NCBI RefSeq assembly: GCF_049803835.1
Contig: NZ_JBNAGK010000003.1
Location: 62,001-126,000 of the forward strand
Reading direction: 5' to 3'
DNA from: Pacificoceanicola sp049803835
GTDB taxonomy: Bacteria > Pseudomonadota > Alphaproteobacteria > Rhodobacterales > Rhodobacteraceae
DNA length: 64,000 bases
Within the stretch, counting starts at the first letter, position 1. Every line of letters begins with the position of its first letter. The translations under genes were made by a program, and so were the position numbers. Under the pieces are notes generated by a model. That model was not told where the DNA came from. It saw only the letters and a list, made by a program, of their open reading frames with translations, and did not search any database. Of the stretch, positions 39,912 through 48,178 are shown piece after piece.

Positions 39912-41066
39912 ATGACCAGCCCAGAATTGCCGATGTCGTTCCGAGTGCCAATGTATGGCGGGCCGTATCAGGACAATGGGGCCTCGCCCTGGTACGCACC
40001 GATTTCCGTGGGCACCTCGACGGTGCCGCAGGTGCAGTTCTTCGCGCTCGACACCGGGACGAACATGGATTGGGTCACGTCGACCCAATGCACGACCCAT
40101 GCCTGCATGATCCACAAGCGCTTCGATCCGTCGCTCTCAAGCACCTTCCAGCCGATCCAGTCGCAGACGGTGACGCTGAGCTATGGCCCATGGGGCAACC
40201 TGGAGGCGAACATCGGGACCGATGTGCTGAATCTGCCGGGCGGCCATGCGCAGCGGGCGACCTTTGGTCTGGCGGTGAATTACGGCGGGCCGCAGTTCGA
40301 GGAGATCGACTGGAGCGCCTGCCTCGCCTTCCCGTCGCAGGGCACGATGCAATACGGCTTTTCCAACGTGATGCAGGACATGCTGCGGCAGGGGGTGATT
40401 TCGCCCTATGCCGGATATGTCTGTTTCGACTGGAACCGGGAGACGCGGACCGGCTCCTGCCTGATCGGCGACGTGGACCTGAGCGGGGTGGACCCGGCGC
40501 AGTATATCGTGCTGCCCTTCGACAGCTACACGCCGGTGCCCTCGGTGAATTACATCTGGACCTGCGCCGGGGCCACCGTGACGATCGGTTCGCTGGTGAT
40601 GGACGACATCTGGCTCTGCCTCGACAGCGGCTCCTCGCGGTTCAAGGGCGGGGTGGAGGTGATCGACCAGATCAAGGCCAACCTCGGCGGCAACACCAAC
40701 ACGCTGACCATCGACGTGGGGCAGGCGCGGGGCGGGGCGCGCGGGCGGATCGTGGTGCCGCCGGAGCTTTACATGCGCACCATCGAGGAGGGCGAGAACA
40801 AGGGCCAGACCCTGCCACAGTTCAACGTGCTGGGGGAATTGCCGGGGCTGCTGCTGGTCGGCTCGGTGCTGATGGACTACCTTTATACGATATACGTGTA
40901 CGATACGGTGAGTGTGGGCGGCGTGGAGACCTTCCAGGCGGCGGGGATGATCATCTTCAACAAGGCGGATGGTCCACCGGTGATCCGGAACGACGGGGCG
41001 GAGGCGATCCGCGATGCGGCGCATCTGCGTGCGGTCTTTGACGAAACAGTGCGGGAGAGGGGCTGA
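39912..41066 (+). CDS. Pepsin-type (family A1) aspartic protease homologue
   Basis: This 384-residue protein has the two-lobed pepsin layout, rare in bacteria. The first catalytic motif is D47-T-G (FFALDTGTNMDWV), followed by the pepsin Cys pair C60/C65 and FDPSLSSTF, and a flap Tyr Y91 (LSYGPWG). The second motif is D238-S-G-S-S (WLCLDSGSSRF), and LLVGSVLMDYLYTIYVYD matches the last conserved hydrophobic-Gly region, with Ser where pepsin has Asp. No signal peptide or propeptide is visible, unlike eukaryotic pepsins but as in shewasin-like bacterial members. GAGGG stands before the ATG. The gene is one base from the avidin-like gene, so the two are coupled. Activity is likely but substrate unknown. 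Confidence 0.85.
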   Translation: MTSPELPMSFRVPMYGGPYQDNGASPWYAPISVGTSTVPQVQFFALDTGTNMDWVTSTQCTTHACMIHKRFDPSLSSTFQPIQSQTVTLSYGPWGNLEANIGTDVLNLPGGHAQRATFGLAVNYGGPQFEEIDWSACLAFPSQGTMQYGFSNVMQDMLRQGVISPYAGYVCFDWNRETRTGSCLIGDVDLSGVDPAQYIVLPFDSYTPVPSVNYIWTCAGATVTIGSLVMDDIWLCLDSGSSRFKGGVEVIDQIKANLGGNTNTLTIDVGQARGGARGRIVVPPELYMRTIEEGENKGQTLPQFNVLGELPGLLLVGSVLMDYLYTIYVYDTVSVGGVETFQAAGMIIFNKADGPPVIRNDGAEAIRDAAHLRAVFDETVRERG

Positions 41067-41067
41067 C

Positions 41068-41904
41068 ATGGCCGGGGAAAGCGCGATCGACGGGACGTGG
41101 TACAACGTCTATGGCTCCAAGATGGAGCTTTGGGCGAATCCGGACAACGGGTTCATCATCGGGTCGTATTCCTCGACCACGGGCAGCAGCGGCACCTACC
41201 TTGTGCTCGGGGCGTCGCAGGCGAGCGTGGCGCAGCCCGTCGCGGGTGGGAACGGCTTCGCGGTGTCGCTGACCATCGGCTGGTCCTCGACCTCCGGCGG
41301 CACGCGCGATCCGAGCTGGAGTTGCGTGTCCGGGCTGGCGGGGCAGATGGTGGTGGACGAGACCGGCGCGGTGGTGCTGTCGCTGATCCACCAGTTCGTT
41401 GCGCCGAACGACGTGCCGCTGGGCACCGGCGAGGCCTTCGAGATTGGCATCAGCAGTGACAAGCTGATCTACACCCGTACCCCGCCGGAGGGCGGTGTGG
41501 GGACGGAGGATGCGGTCTCGCCCGACCTGCCGGCGGCGTCCGGGGAGATGACGACGTGGACCTGCGTGGAGGACCCGTCGATGTCCTTCGAGGCCAGCGC
41601 CGTGTCGACGACCGGCTTCAAGGGCGCGTTCGGCGGGGCCTATACGGCGGCGGGCGGGTCGAACGACCTGCTCGGGCAGGCGGATTGGGACTACCCGCAG
41701 GACAAGGCGTATTACCAGGCCTACTGCCTGTCGAGCCTGGTGGAGGACCCCACCTCGGGCAAGCCGATGGCGGTGGCGCTGGCGGGCTGGATCGACCCGG
41801 CGACGGGCCTGCTGACGGTGCTGGAGATGCGCTCCGTCGGGACCACCTGGGACACGCGGTATGCCGGGGTGCGGACCCGGGGCCTGACGTTCCGGGCCGG
41901 GTGA
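41068..41904 (+). CDS. Avidin-like protein with a second beta-rich domain
   Basis: This 278-residue protein starts with an avidin/streptavidin-like barrel (about 6-137): IDGTWYNVYGSKMEL is the family's first strand pair. N13, S17, Y34 and S36 match the biotin-binding N23, S27, Y43 and S45 of streptavidin, and W72 lies where W79 is expected. The region of T90/W92 (SWSCVSGLAGQ) and of W108 is changed, so biotin binding is uncertain. Residues about 155-278 form another beta-rich domain of unclear family. The ATG lies one base past the protease stop. No signal peptide is seen. It ends before a double hairpin shared with convergent lpxK. Confidence 0.75.
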   Translation: MAGESAIDGTWYNVYGSKMELWANPDNGFIIGSYSSTTGSSGTYLVLGASQASVAQPVAGGNGFAVSLTIGWSSTSGGTRDPSWSCVSGLAGQMVVDETGAVVLSLIHQFVAPNDVPLGTGEAFEIGISSDKLIYTRTPPEGGVGTEDAVSPDLPAASGEMTTWTCVEDPSMSFEASAVSTTGFKGAFGGAYTAAGGSNDLLGQADWDYPQDKAYYQAYCLSSLVEDPTSGKPMAVALAGWIDPATGLLTVLEMRSVGTTWDTRYAGVRTRGLTFRAG

Positions 41905-41922
41905 GGCGGGGCGGCGTCGGAC

Positions 41923-41969
41923 CCGAACTCTTGCAAAGAGTTCGGACCGATTTCTTTGCAAGAAATCGG
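41923..41969. repeat. Double-hairpin element, copy B
   Basis: Stems 41923-41945 (arm CCGAACTCTT, loop GCA) and 41947-41969 (arm CCGATTTCTT, loop TGC) are perfect and separated by a single A, then CGCCCGG. It lies between the convergent avidin-like and lpxK genes and probably ends both transcripts. Its second stem has the same arm as the first stem of copy A. Confidence 0.88.
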
Positions 41970-41991
41970 CGCCCGGTGCAGGCGGCCGGAG

Positions 41992-43005
41992 TCAGTCCCT
42001 GCCGTTTTTGTCCGGCGTCAGCACCCGGTCCAGCGCGTCCTCGAGCGGCTGGTCGTCCGCAATCTCCAGCCGCACCGGCAGGGTCAGCACCTTCATCCGG
42101 AACGCGGGCGGCAGGCGGACGGCGTCCTTTTCCGTCGTGACAAGCTGTGCGCCGTGGCGGGCGGCGTCGGTTTCGAGGCGGGTCATCAGCGCCGGGGTCA
42201 GCGGCTGGTGATCGTCGAGCGCCTCGCAGGCGCGCAGGTCGGCGCCGAGGTGTCGCAGGGTGGCGAAGAACTTCTCCGGATGGCCGATTCCCGCGAAGGC
42301 CAGCGCGGGTAGCCCCTGCCAGTCCATGCCGGTCTGCAGGGGCACCAGTGCGCCGGTGAGGTGCGGCAGCGCGATCCGGTCGCCCCAGGTCCCGGCAAAG
42401 CGCAGTTGCGCGGTCTCGCCGCCGATGGAGAGCAGCAGGTCCGCGCGGGCGAGGCCGGTGGCCACGGGCTCACGCAGGGGACCGGCGGGCAGGCAGCGGC
42501 CGTTGCCGAAGCCCATGACGGCGTCGACGACGACGAGAGAGAGCGCCTTGGGCAGGGCCGGGTTCTGGAAGCCGTCGTCCATGACAAGCACGTCCGCCCC
42601 GGCGGCCTCGGCGGCGCGGGCGGCGGCGGCGCGGTCCTTGCCGATCCAGGCGGGGCAGAAGGCGGCGATCAGCAGCGGCTCGTCGCCGACATCCGTCGCG
42701 GTGTGGCTCAGGGGATCGACCCGCACCGGGCCGGTCAGCCTGCCGCCATAGCCGCGCGAGATCACATGCGGTGACAGGCCCCGGGTGATCAGGCGTTGCA
42801 CGAGGGAGATGACGGTCGGCGTCTTGCCGGTGCCGCCGGCATTGATGTTGCCGACGCAGATCACCGGAATATTCGGGCTGCAGGCCGGGGGCTGCGCCAC
42901 CCGCCGCGCGGTTGCGCGGGCGGTCAGCGCGGCCAGCGGCGCAAGCAGCCGGGCGCGGAGGTCCGGCGCATCCGGCGGGGTGAACCAGAAGCGGGGCGGG
43001 CGCAT
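41992..43005 (-). CDS. lpxK: Tetraacyldisaccharide 4'-kinase
   Basis: This 337-residue kinase adds the 4'-phosphate to the lipid A precursor. Signatures are the P-loop in CVGNINAGGTGKTPT, ISRGYGGRL, GDEPLLIA, DVLVMDDGFQNP and TTEKDAVRL. It starts one base inside the kdtA stop (TGATG), so translation is coupled with the gene that adds Kdo to the same lipid. The operon DUF4170 - kdtA - lpxK serves lipopolysaccharide assembly at the inner membrane. Length is typical. Confidence 0.95.
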   Translation of the reverse strand: MRPPRFWFTPPDAPDLRARLLAPLAALTARATARRVAQPPACSPNIPVICVGNINAGGTGKTPTVISLVQRLITRGLSPHVISRGYGGRLTGPVRVDPLSHTATDVGDEPLLIAAFCPAWIGKDRAAAARAAEAAGADVLVMDDGFQNPALPKALSLVVVDAVMGFGNGRCLPAGPLREPVATGLARADLLLSIGGETAQLRFAGTWGDRIALPHLTGALVPLQTGMDWQGLPALAFAGIGHPEKFFATLRHLGADLRACEALDDHQPLTPALMTRLETDAARHGAQLVTTEKDAVRLPPAFRMKVLTLPVRLEIADDQPLEDALDRVLTPDKNGRD

Positions 43006-44219
43006 CAGGAGGCCTCCGCGCGGTCGAGGCGGGCAAAGACGGAGGCGATCACCGTGTCGATCAGTTCCGCCCCGGAGGAGACCACGTCCCAGCCCGCATG
43101 CGCCATGGTTGCCGCCTGATCGGGCGCGACGAGGTTGGAGACGGCGGAGGCGAGCGAATCCGCGTCGCGCACGATCCGCGCCGCACCCGCCTCCACCAGC
43201 CGCGAGTAGCTGGCGAGATGGCGCGAGACGTTGGGGCCGTAGAGGATGGCGCAGCCGAGGGCCGCCGCCTCGAACGGGTCGGTGCCGCCGTGGCCGGAGG
43301 TCAGCGAGCCGCCGAGGAAGGCCAGCGGCGCGGCGCGATACCACAGGCCAAGCTCCTCCGGCCCTTCGGCGAGCAGCACCATGGTGTTGTCGTCCGGCGC
43401 CTCGCCCGCGTCCCAGTTGCAGCAGCGCAGCTGTTCGGCGGCGACGGCGCGCGTCAGGGACTCGAAGTCCGTTTCGGCGGCGGGCACCAGGATCAGCAGC
43501 AGGCGGTGGGCGAGGCGGACAGCGCGGCGGTGGGCGCGCAGGATGTCGGTGACCTCGTCCGGGCGCACCCGCGCGGCAAGCCAGACCGGACGCCCGGCGA
43601 GCACGGCGGCGAGTTCCTCGTGCTGGCCGTCGTCGCAGTCGAGCGGCGTGCCGGTGTCCACCAGCGGCCCGGCGATGTCGATGATGTCGCCGCGCACGCC
43701 GATGCGGCGCAGGTGCCGCGCCGCGCCCGAGCCGGGGGCGTGGATGCGGTCGAAGAGCGCCATGACGGCGCCGGTGGGGTCCGGCAGCCAGCGCGGCACG
43801 GGCGTGGTCCAGTCACCTTCCTGCGGAGGCAGGGCGATCATGTGGGCCCCGCGGCCCTGCACCGCCTCGATCAGCGCCGGGCGCAACTGGCCCGCCGCCC
43901 AGAGGCAGACATCCGGGCGCAGCGCCTCGGCAAAGCGGTCGCAGTCGGAGCCGCGTTCGGCGGGCAGGGGCACGAGGGTCATGCCCGGCGGAGCGCTGCC
44001 GGTGCCGGAGAGCAGGATCTGCAGTTCCGGGCGGTGCTGGTGCATGCGGGCGCAGAGGTTGGTCAGCGCACGGCCCTGCGCGTCCCCATCCGCATGTGCC
44101 CAGAGCACCGGACCGCCTTCGGGGCGGGTCCAGCTGCGTGCGCTGCCCGGCCCGCCAAAGGCGATCCCCCCGCGCGCATAGGCCAGGTAGGCCTGCAGGC
44201 TGAGCGTGCGCGGGGCCAA
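43005..44219 (-). CDS. waaA: 3-deoxy-D-manno-octulosonic acid transferase (KdtA family)
   Basis: This 404-residue glycosyltransferase attaches Kdo to lipid A. It has the N-terminal glycosyltransferase-N domain (VLWAHADGDAQGRALTNL, in place of the usual WxHxxSxGE) and the C-terminal GT-B half with LAARVRPDEV, FLGGSLTSGHGGTDPFEAAALGCAILYGP. No clear N-terminal membrane anchor is seen, and the conserved HAASVGE-like loop is changed to HADGDAQ, so it may belong to an alphaproteobacterial variant. The gene sits between DUF4170 and lpxK, which supports the assignment strongly. Confidence 0.88.
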   Translation of the reverse strand: MAPRTLSLQAYLAYARGGIAFGGPGSARSWTRPEGGPVLWAHADGDAQGRALTNLCARMHQHRPELQILLSGTGSAPPGMTLVPLPAERGSDCDRFAEALRPDVCLWAAGQLRPALIEAVQGRGAHMIALPPQEGDWTTPVPRWLPDPTGAVMALFDRIHAPGSGAARHLRRIGVRGDIIDIAGPLVDTGTPLDCDDGQHEELAAVLAGRPVWLAARVRPDEVTDILRAHRRAVRLAHRLLLILVPAAETDFESLTRAVAAEQLRCCNWDAGEAPDDNTMVLLAEGPEELGLWYRAAPLAFLGGSLTSGHGGTDPFEAAALGCAILYGPNVSRHLASYSRLVEAGAARIVRDADSLASAVSNLVAPDQAATMAHAGWDVVSSGAELIDTVIASVFARLDRAEAS

Positions 44220-44222
44220 GGG

Positions 44223-44462
44223 TCAGCCCAGTTCCTCGGTCGGGGAGACTTCCTTTTCCTCGTCGCGCAGGCGGTGCAGGTGGGCGATGTAATAGCGCAT
44301 GTGGGCATTGTCGACGGTGCGTTGCGCCGCGGCCTTCCAGGCGTTGAAGGCGGTTTCGTAGTTCGGGAAGATGCCGACGATGTCGAGCGCGTCGACGTCG
44401 CGGAAGACCGATTTCGACGGGTCGACCAGTTCGCCGCCGAAGACGAGGTGAAGGCGTTGCAT
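44223..44462 (-). CDS. DUF4170 domain-containing protein
   Basis: This 79-residue protein matches DUF4170: LHLVFGGELVDPSKSVFRDVDALDIVGIFPNYETAFNAWKAAAQRTVDNAHMRYYIAHLHRLRDEE. In Rhodobacterales it commonly lies directly upstream of kdtA, as here (three bases between the genes), so it probably supports lipopolysaccharide synthesis. Function is unknown. Upstream are 246 bp with a hairpin and a solo motif copy (44629) before the cysQ stop. Confidence 0.9.
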   Translation of the reverse strand: MQRLHLVFGGELVDPSKSVFRDVDALDIVGIFPNYETAFNAWKAAAQRTVDNAHMRYYIAHLHRLRDEEKEVSPTEELG

Positions 44463-44607
44463 CCGGGCTCCTTTTGGGTGTGGCGTAGGCGTTGCGGCAG
44501 GTTAGCGGGTTTCCGCCGAGGCTTGAACCGCTTTTCGCGGGTGCGGCGATTGGGGGCGGTTCAGGGGTTGGCGGGGGCGCAGGGTCGCCCGGCCTGCGGC
44601 CGCGCGA

Positions 44608-44653
44608 TTGGGGCTCCGCCCCAAACCCGGAGGTATTTGAGGACCAAAGAAGG
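44608..44653 (+). repeat. Hairpin followed by a solo GGAGGTATTTGA..ACCAAAGAAG motif
   Basis: TTGGGGC-TCC-GCCCCAA (44608-44624) is followed four bases later by GGAGGTATTTGAGGACC and AAAGAAG (44629-44653). This is a third location of the dispersed motif, in the gap between the DUF4170 gene and the cysQ stop. Confidence 0.65.
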
Positions 44654-44708
44654 GCAGGGCGCGCCGGGGCTTCGTGTCCGATTTCTTCGGCGGGCCGCCG
44701 CGGCGCGA

Positions 44709-45482
44709 TCAGATCAGCCGGTCGAGCAGCAAAGCGTGCAGGGCAGGGTTGGCGGCGAGGACTCCGTTGGTCTGGGGGACGGGGTTGTTGAAGCGCAGCG
44801 GCGCCCCGTGGCGGTCGGTGACGCGGGCGCCGGATTCGGTGAGGATCAGCGTGCCGGAGGCGATGTCCCATTCCCACGTCGGGCGGAAGGTGACCATGGC
44901 GTCGTAGCGCCCCTCGGCGACGAGGCTGAGGCGGTAGGCGAGGCTGGGGCGGTGGCTGCGCTTGATCTCGGGGACGCCGCGCGGCCAGTGCGCGGGATCG
45001 AGGCTGGGACGGGTGGCGAGGATTGTGGCCGCGCCGAGGGTGGCGGTGCGGCCGGTGGCGATGGGCGCACCGTTGAGGCGGGCACCGTTGCCGAGGCTGG
45101 CGCTGTAGAGCCGGTCCTTCGCGGGCAGGTAGACCACGGCGGCCGTGGCGATGCCGTTCTCGACCACCGCAATCGCGTGGGCCCAATGGTCCGAGCCTTC
45201 GATGAAGCTGCGCGTGCCGTCGATGGGATCGACGATGAAGAGGGTGCCGGCGTCGAGGCGGGCAGGGTCATCGGCGCTTTCCTCCGAGAGCCAGCCGTAG
45301 TCCGAGCGGGCGCTCCGCAGCCTGTCCTCCAGCAGCGCGTTGACGGCGAGGTCGGCCTTGGTGACCGGACCTGCACCGTCGTCCTTTTCACGGACCTTGA
45401 GGTCCGTGCCGACGTGGGACAGGGCCTCCTTGCCCGCCGCGCGGGCAGCGTCGATCAGCAGCGTGAGGTCACTCGCCCGCAA
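44709..45482 (-). CDS. cysQ: CysQ-type 3'(2'),5'-bisphosphate nucleotidase / inositol monophosphatase family
   Basis: This 257-residue phosphatase has the lithium-sensitive phosphatase motifs WLSEES, VDPIDGTRSFI and WDIASGTLIL that bind magnesium. Members hydrolyse 3'-phosphoadenosine 5'-phosphate or inositol phosphate; the CysQ form is favoured by length and by the absence of other inositol genes. Its start overlaps the pmbA stop by 14 bp, so the two are translated together. It is followed by a 246-bp gap before DUF4170. Confidence 0.85.
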   Translation of the reverse strand: MRASDLTLLIDAARAAGKEALSHVGTDLKVREKDDGAGPVTKADLAVNALLEDRLRSARSDYGWLSEESADDPARLDAGTLFIVDPIDGTRSFIEGSDHWAHAIAVVENGIATAAVVYLPAKDRLYSASLGNGARLNGAPIATGRTATLGAATILATRPSLDPAHWPRGVPEIKRSHRPSLAYRLSLVAEGRYDAMVTFRPTWEWDIASGTLILTESGARVTDRHGAPLRFNNPVPQTNGVLAANPALHALLLDRLI

Positions 45483-46815
45483 GGGTCAGCCCTTCGACCA
45501 GCAGCGAGGGGACGACCCGGCTGAGGTAGGGGCGGGCGTCGTTGGCGGGGATGAGCGTGCGCAGCATCTCGCGCAGGTTGCCCGCCACCGTGACGCCGGA
45601 AACCGGGCCGGTGATCTCGCCGTTCTGCACCCAGAGCCCCGCCGCCCCGCGCGAGTAGTCGCCGGTGTTGGCGTTGATCGTGGAGCCGATCATGGAGGTG
45701 ACGATGAGGCCCGTGCCCATCTGCGCGATGAGATCCTCGCGAGATGCGTCGCCCTGCGTGAGCGCGAGGTTCCAGGCGGTCGGCGAGGGGCCGGAGCCGG
45801 CGCTGCGGGCGGCGTTGCCGGTGGGCGAAAGGCCGAGTTTGCGTGCGTTGGCCAGGTCGAGGGTCCAGCTGCGCAGGATGCCGTCTTCGACGATGGCACG
45901 TTTGCGGGTGGGCAGGCCCTCGGCGTCGAAGGGGCGGGAGCCGGATGCGCGGGGGCGGTGCGGGTCCTCGATCAGCGACAGACCCTTGGGCAGGACCTGC
46001 TCGCCCATGGCCTTCATCAGCCAGCTGGCCCCCCGGGCCACGGCGGCGCCATTGGCGGCGGCCATGAGGTGACCGATCAGGGAGGCCGAGATGCGCTCGT
46101 CGAAGAGCACCGGGTAGGCGCCGGTCTTCGGCTTGCCTGGCTTGAGGCGGGCGAGGGTGCGCATCGCGGCGGACTGGCCGATGTCCTCGGGCGAGCGCAG
46201 GTCGGCCTGAAAGGTGCGGCTGTCGCCGTCGTAGTCGCGCTCCATGCCGAGGCCGGTCCCGGCGATGGCGACGCAGGAGGTGCTGCGCGAGGTGCGGGCG
46301 TAGCCGCCCTCGAAGCCGTTGGAGGCGGCGATCCAGACGGAGCGTGCGGAGTAGCTGGCGGAGGCGGATTGCACCTGCGTGATGCCGTCATGGGAGAGCG
46401 CGGCGGCCTCGGCGCGGCGGGCGTCCTCTTCGAGGGTCTTTGGCGCGGGCTCGGGCGTATCGTCGGCGAGTTCGAGCGCGGCAATGTCCCATTGGGTGGC
46501 CAACTGCGCGGGGTCGGCGAGACCGGCGTAGGGGTCCTCTGGCGCTTCCTTCGCCATGGCGACGGCGCGGGTGGCCATGGCCTCGATGGTGCGCTCCGAG
46601 GTGTCGGAGGCGGAGACGATGGCGCTGCGCTGCCCGACGAAGACGCGCAGGCCGATGTCGCTGCCCTCGGCCCGCTCCGCCTGCTCCAGGGTGCCCGCCC
46701 GCACGTCGATGGAGACGGCGGTGCCGGTGAGGGCGATGGCGTCGGCGCTGTCGGCCCCGGCGGCCTTCGCGGCCTTGAGAAGCGATGCGGTCAGGTCCTG
46801 TGGCGAAAGCGGCAT
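45469..46815 (-). CDS. pmbA: TldD/PmbA family protease subunit
   Basis: This 448-residue protein is the PmbA (TldE) type, a partner of TldD in a metalloprotease that trims peptides. It has the SIDVRAGTLEQAERAEGSDIGLRVFVG N-terminal part, the PVLFDERISASLIGHL middle and the conserved GPSPTAWNLAL and GSTINANTGDYSRGAAGLWVQNGEI end, lacking the His-x3-His zinc site of TldD, as expected. It is coupled to cysQ, a pairing often seen in Rhodobacterales. Element C of the double-hairpin family lies just upstream of its start. Confidence 0.92.
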   Translation of the reverse strand: MPLSPQDLTASLLKAAKAAGADSADAIALTGTAVSIDVRAGTLEQAERAEGSDIGLRVFVGQRSAIVSASDTSERTIEAMATRAVAMAKEAPEDPYAGLADPAQLATQWDIAALELADDTPEPAPKTLEEDARRAEAAALSHDGITQVQSASASYSARSVWIAASNGFEGGYARTSRSTSCVAIAGTGLGMERDYDGDSRTFQADLRSPEDIGQSAAMRTLARLKPGKPKTGAYPVLFDERISASLIGHLMAAANGAAVARGASWLMKAMGEQVLPKGLSLIEDPHRPRASGSRPFDAEGLPTRKRAIVEDGILRSWTLDLANARKLGLSPTGNAARSAGSGPSPTAWNLALTQGDASREDLIAQMGTGLIVTSMIGSTINANTGDYSRGAAGLWVQNGEITGPVSGVTVAGNLREMLRTLIPANDARPYLSRVVPSLLVEGLTLAGE

Positions 46816-46902
46816 GGGGGCTCCGGTCGGTCACTTGGGTTTCGACCGAGGTAGGCTGGAAGCCGCCCATGTGCAAGGGTGAAGCGGTTCGGGCGGGGTG
46901 GG

Positions 46903-46948
46903 GCAAAACTCTTGCCAAGAGTTTTGCAAATTGCTTGCAAGCAATTTG
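46903..46948. repeat. Double-hairpin element, copy C
   Basis: First stem 46903-46927 (arm GCAAAACTCTT, loop GCC) and second 46927-46948 (arm CAAATTGCTT, tight GC turn) meet without a spacer, then GCCCGC follows. It lies between the glycosidase stop and the pmbA start, both on the minus strand, so it ends the rbfA-glycosidase transcript. Confidence 0.82.
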
Positions 46949-46955
46949 GCCCGCG

Positions 46956-47696
46956 TTACTCGGAGGTCACCGCCACGATGGGACCCATGGCGCGGCCAAG
47001 GTCGGCGCGGTTCAGGGAGGGGGCGTAGAGGCGCGAGACATTGCCGTCGAGGAACAGCGCGTTGGGCAGCTTCAGCCCGTCGCGGAACAGCCGGGCGAAC
47101 TCGTAGAAGCTGACGGCGGTTTCCGAGATGGCGAAGACCGCGCGTTTGCCGTCCGCCGAGGTACCGACGCCGTTGCGGATGTAGCGCGAGGTGCTGTCCG
47201 GCAGGAACCGCGGGTGCAATTCGCCGTCGATCACCAGCATCGGCCCGGATTGCGTGGCGTAGCGGCAGGTCGGGCGGCGTTGCAGGTAGTCGCGGGTCTC
47301 GATCACGAAGGCGCGGCGGGGCTGGATGCACAGCAGCCCGTTGGGCAGCAGGCCGAAGTTGCCGGGGCCGGGAGTCGGGATGACGCGCATCCGCTCGGTG
47401 CCGTCCTCGATGTAATGGCCCACGGGCGCGCGGTCCTCGTGGTACATGCCGCCGTTCATCGCGAAGAGCAGCGTCTTGCCCTGCGATTCCAGTGCCGATT
47501 CGAGCGTCGAGAAGTCGCCGTAGGGGGTGCCGTTCGCATCGTCGAGGAACAGCCGCAGGTGGTCCTGCGCCGGGATCACCTCGCAGATCGCATAGCGGTG
47601 GTCTTCGTAGCGGACGGTCTTGCACGACAGCGCCCTGGCCTGCCCGGCCACCGTGCCGGCCAGCAGCGCGAGGGCCGTCGCCAGCAGCCGCCTCAC
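46956..47696 (-). CDS. Phosphodiester glycosidase family protein (NAGPA domain), exported
   Basis: This 246-residue protein has a signal peptide (MRRLLATALALLAGTVAGQA, then RALS) and the NAGPA domain pattern: FAMNGGMYHEDRAPVGHYIEDG, NGLLCIQ, ATQSGPMLVIDGELHPRF, NGVGTSADGKRAVFAISE and the end ALFLDGNVSRLYAP. The family cleaves sugar-phosphodiester bonds, as in exopolysaccharide or mannose-6-phosphate uncovering. Start overlaps the rbfA stop by four bases (ATGA). Why an exported glycosidase is coupled to a ribosome factor is unclear, though in this group the pair recurs, as far as I recall. Confidence 0.9.
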   Translation of the reverse strand: MRRLLATALALLAGTVAGQARALSCKTVRYEDHRYAICEVIPAQDHLRLFLDDANGTPYGDFSTLESALESQGKTLLFAMNGGMYHEDRAPVGHYIEDGTERMRVIPTPGPGNFGLLPNGLLCIQPRRAFVIETRDYLQRRPTCRYATQSGPMLVIDGELHPRFLPDSTSRYIRNGVGTSADGKRAVFAISETAVSFYEFARLFRDGLKLPNALFLDGNVSRLYAPSLNRADLGRAMGPIVAVTSE

Positions 47697-48088
47697 TTCT
47701 CCAGATCGCGGCGGACCGCGTCCTGCGACATCAGCCGCCGATGCTCGTCCAGCTGATCGAAGGTGTCGTCGAGGCGGAAGTGCAGCTGCGGCGTGTGCTT
47801 GATCGTCATGCCCTTGGACATGAGATGCCGCAGCTCGCCGCGGTGCCTGTGCAGGAGTTCGAACATCTCGTCCTGACCCTTGCCGCCGAGCGGCACGACA
47901 TAGGCCGTCGCGATGCGCAGGTCGGGCGAGACGCGGACCTCGCCGACGGTGATCGACATCCGGTTCAGGTCCGGGTCGTGGATCTCGCCCCGGGCGAGGA
48001 TTTCCGACAGGCGCCGGCGCAGGAGTTCGCCGACGCGCCGCTGACGCTGGGACTGACCGGGACCTTCGGGGATTCTGTTCTGTGCCAT
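47693..48088 (-). CDS. rbfA: Ribosome-binding factor A
   Basis: This 131-residue factor helps 30S maturation and cold adaptation. The KH-like fold shows RQRRVGELLRRRLSEILARGEI, ITVGEVRVSPDLRIATAYVVPLGG and HFRLDDTFDQLDEHRRLM. It is divergent from dapB (about 90 bp apart). It is followed in the same transcript by the coupled glycosidase gene. No truB or infB lies next to it here, unlike many genomes. Confidence 0.95.
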   Translation of the reverse strand: MAQNRIPEGPGQSQRQRRVGELLRRRLSEILARGEIHDPDLNRMSITVGEVRVSPDLRIATAYVVPLGGKGQDEMFELLHRHRGELRHLMSKGMTIKHTPQLHFRLDDTFDQLDEHRRLMSQDAVRRDLEK

Positions 48089-48178
48089 GCGTGACGATGT
48101 AAGCCGGTTGATCGGCTTTGCCAAGCGGGCGGCGGCGCGGTAAGGACGACGCAAACGCGTAGTGAACGGAGAATGACC

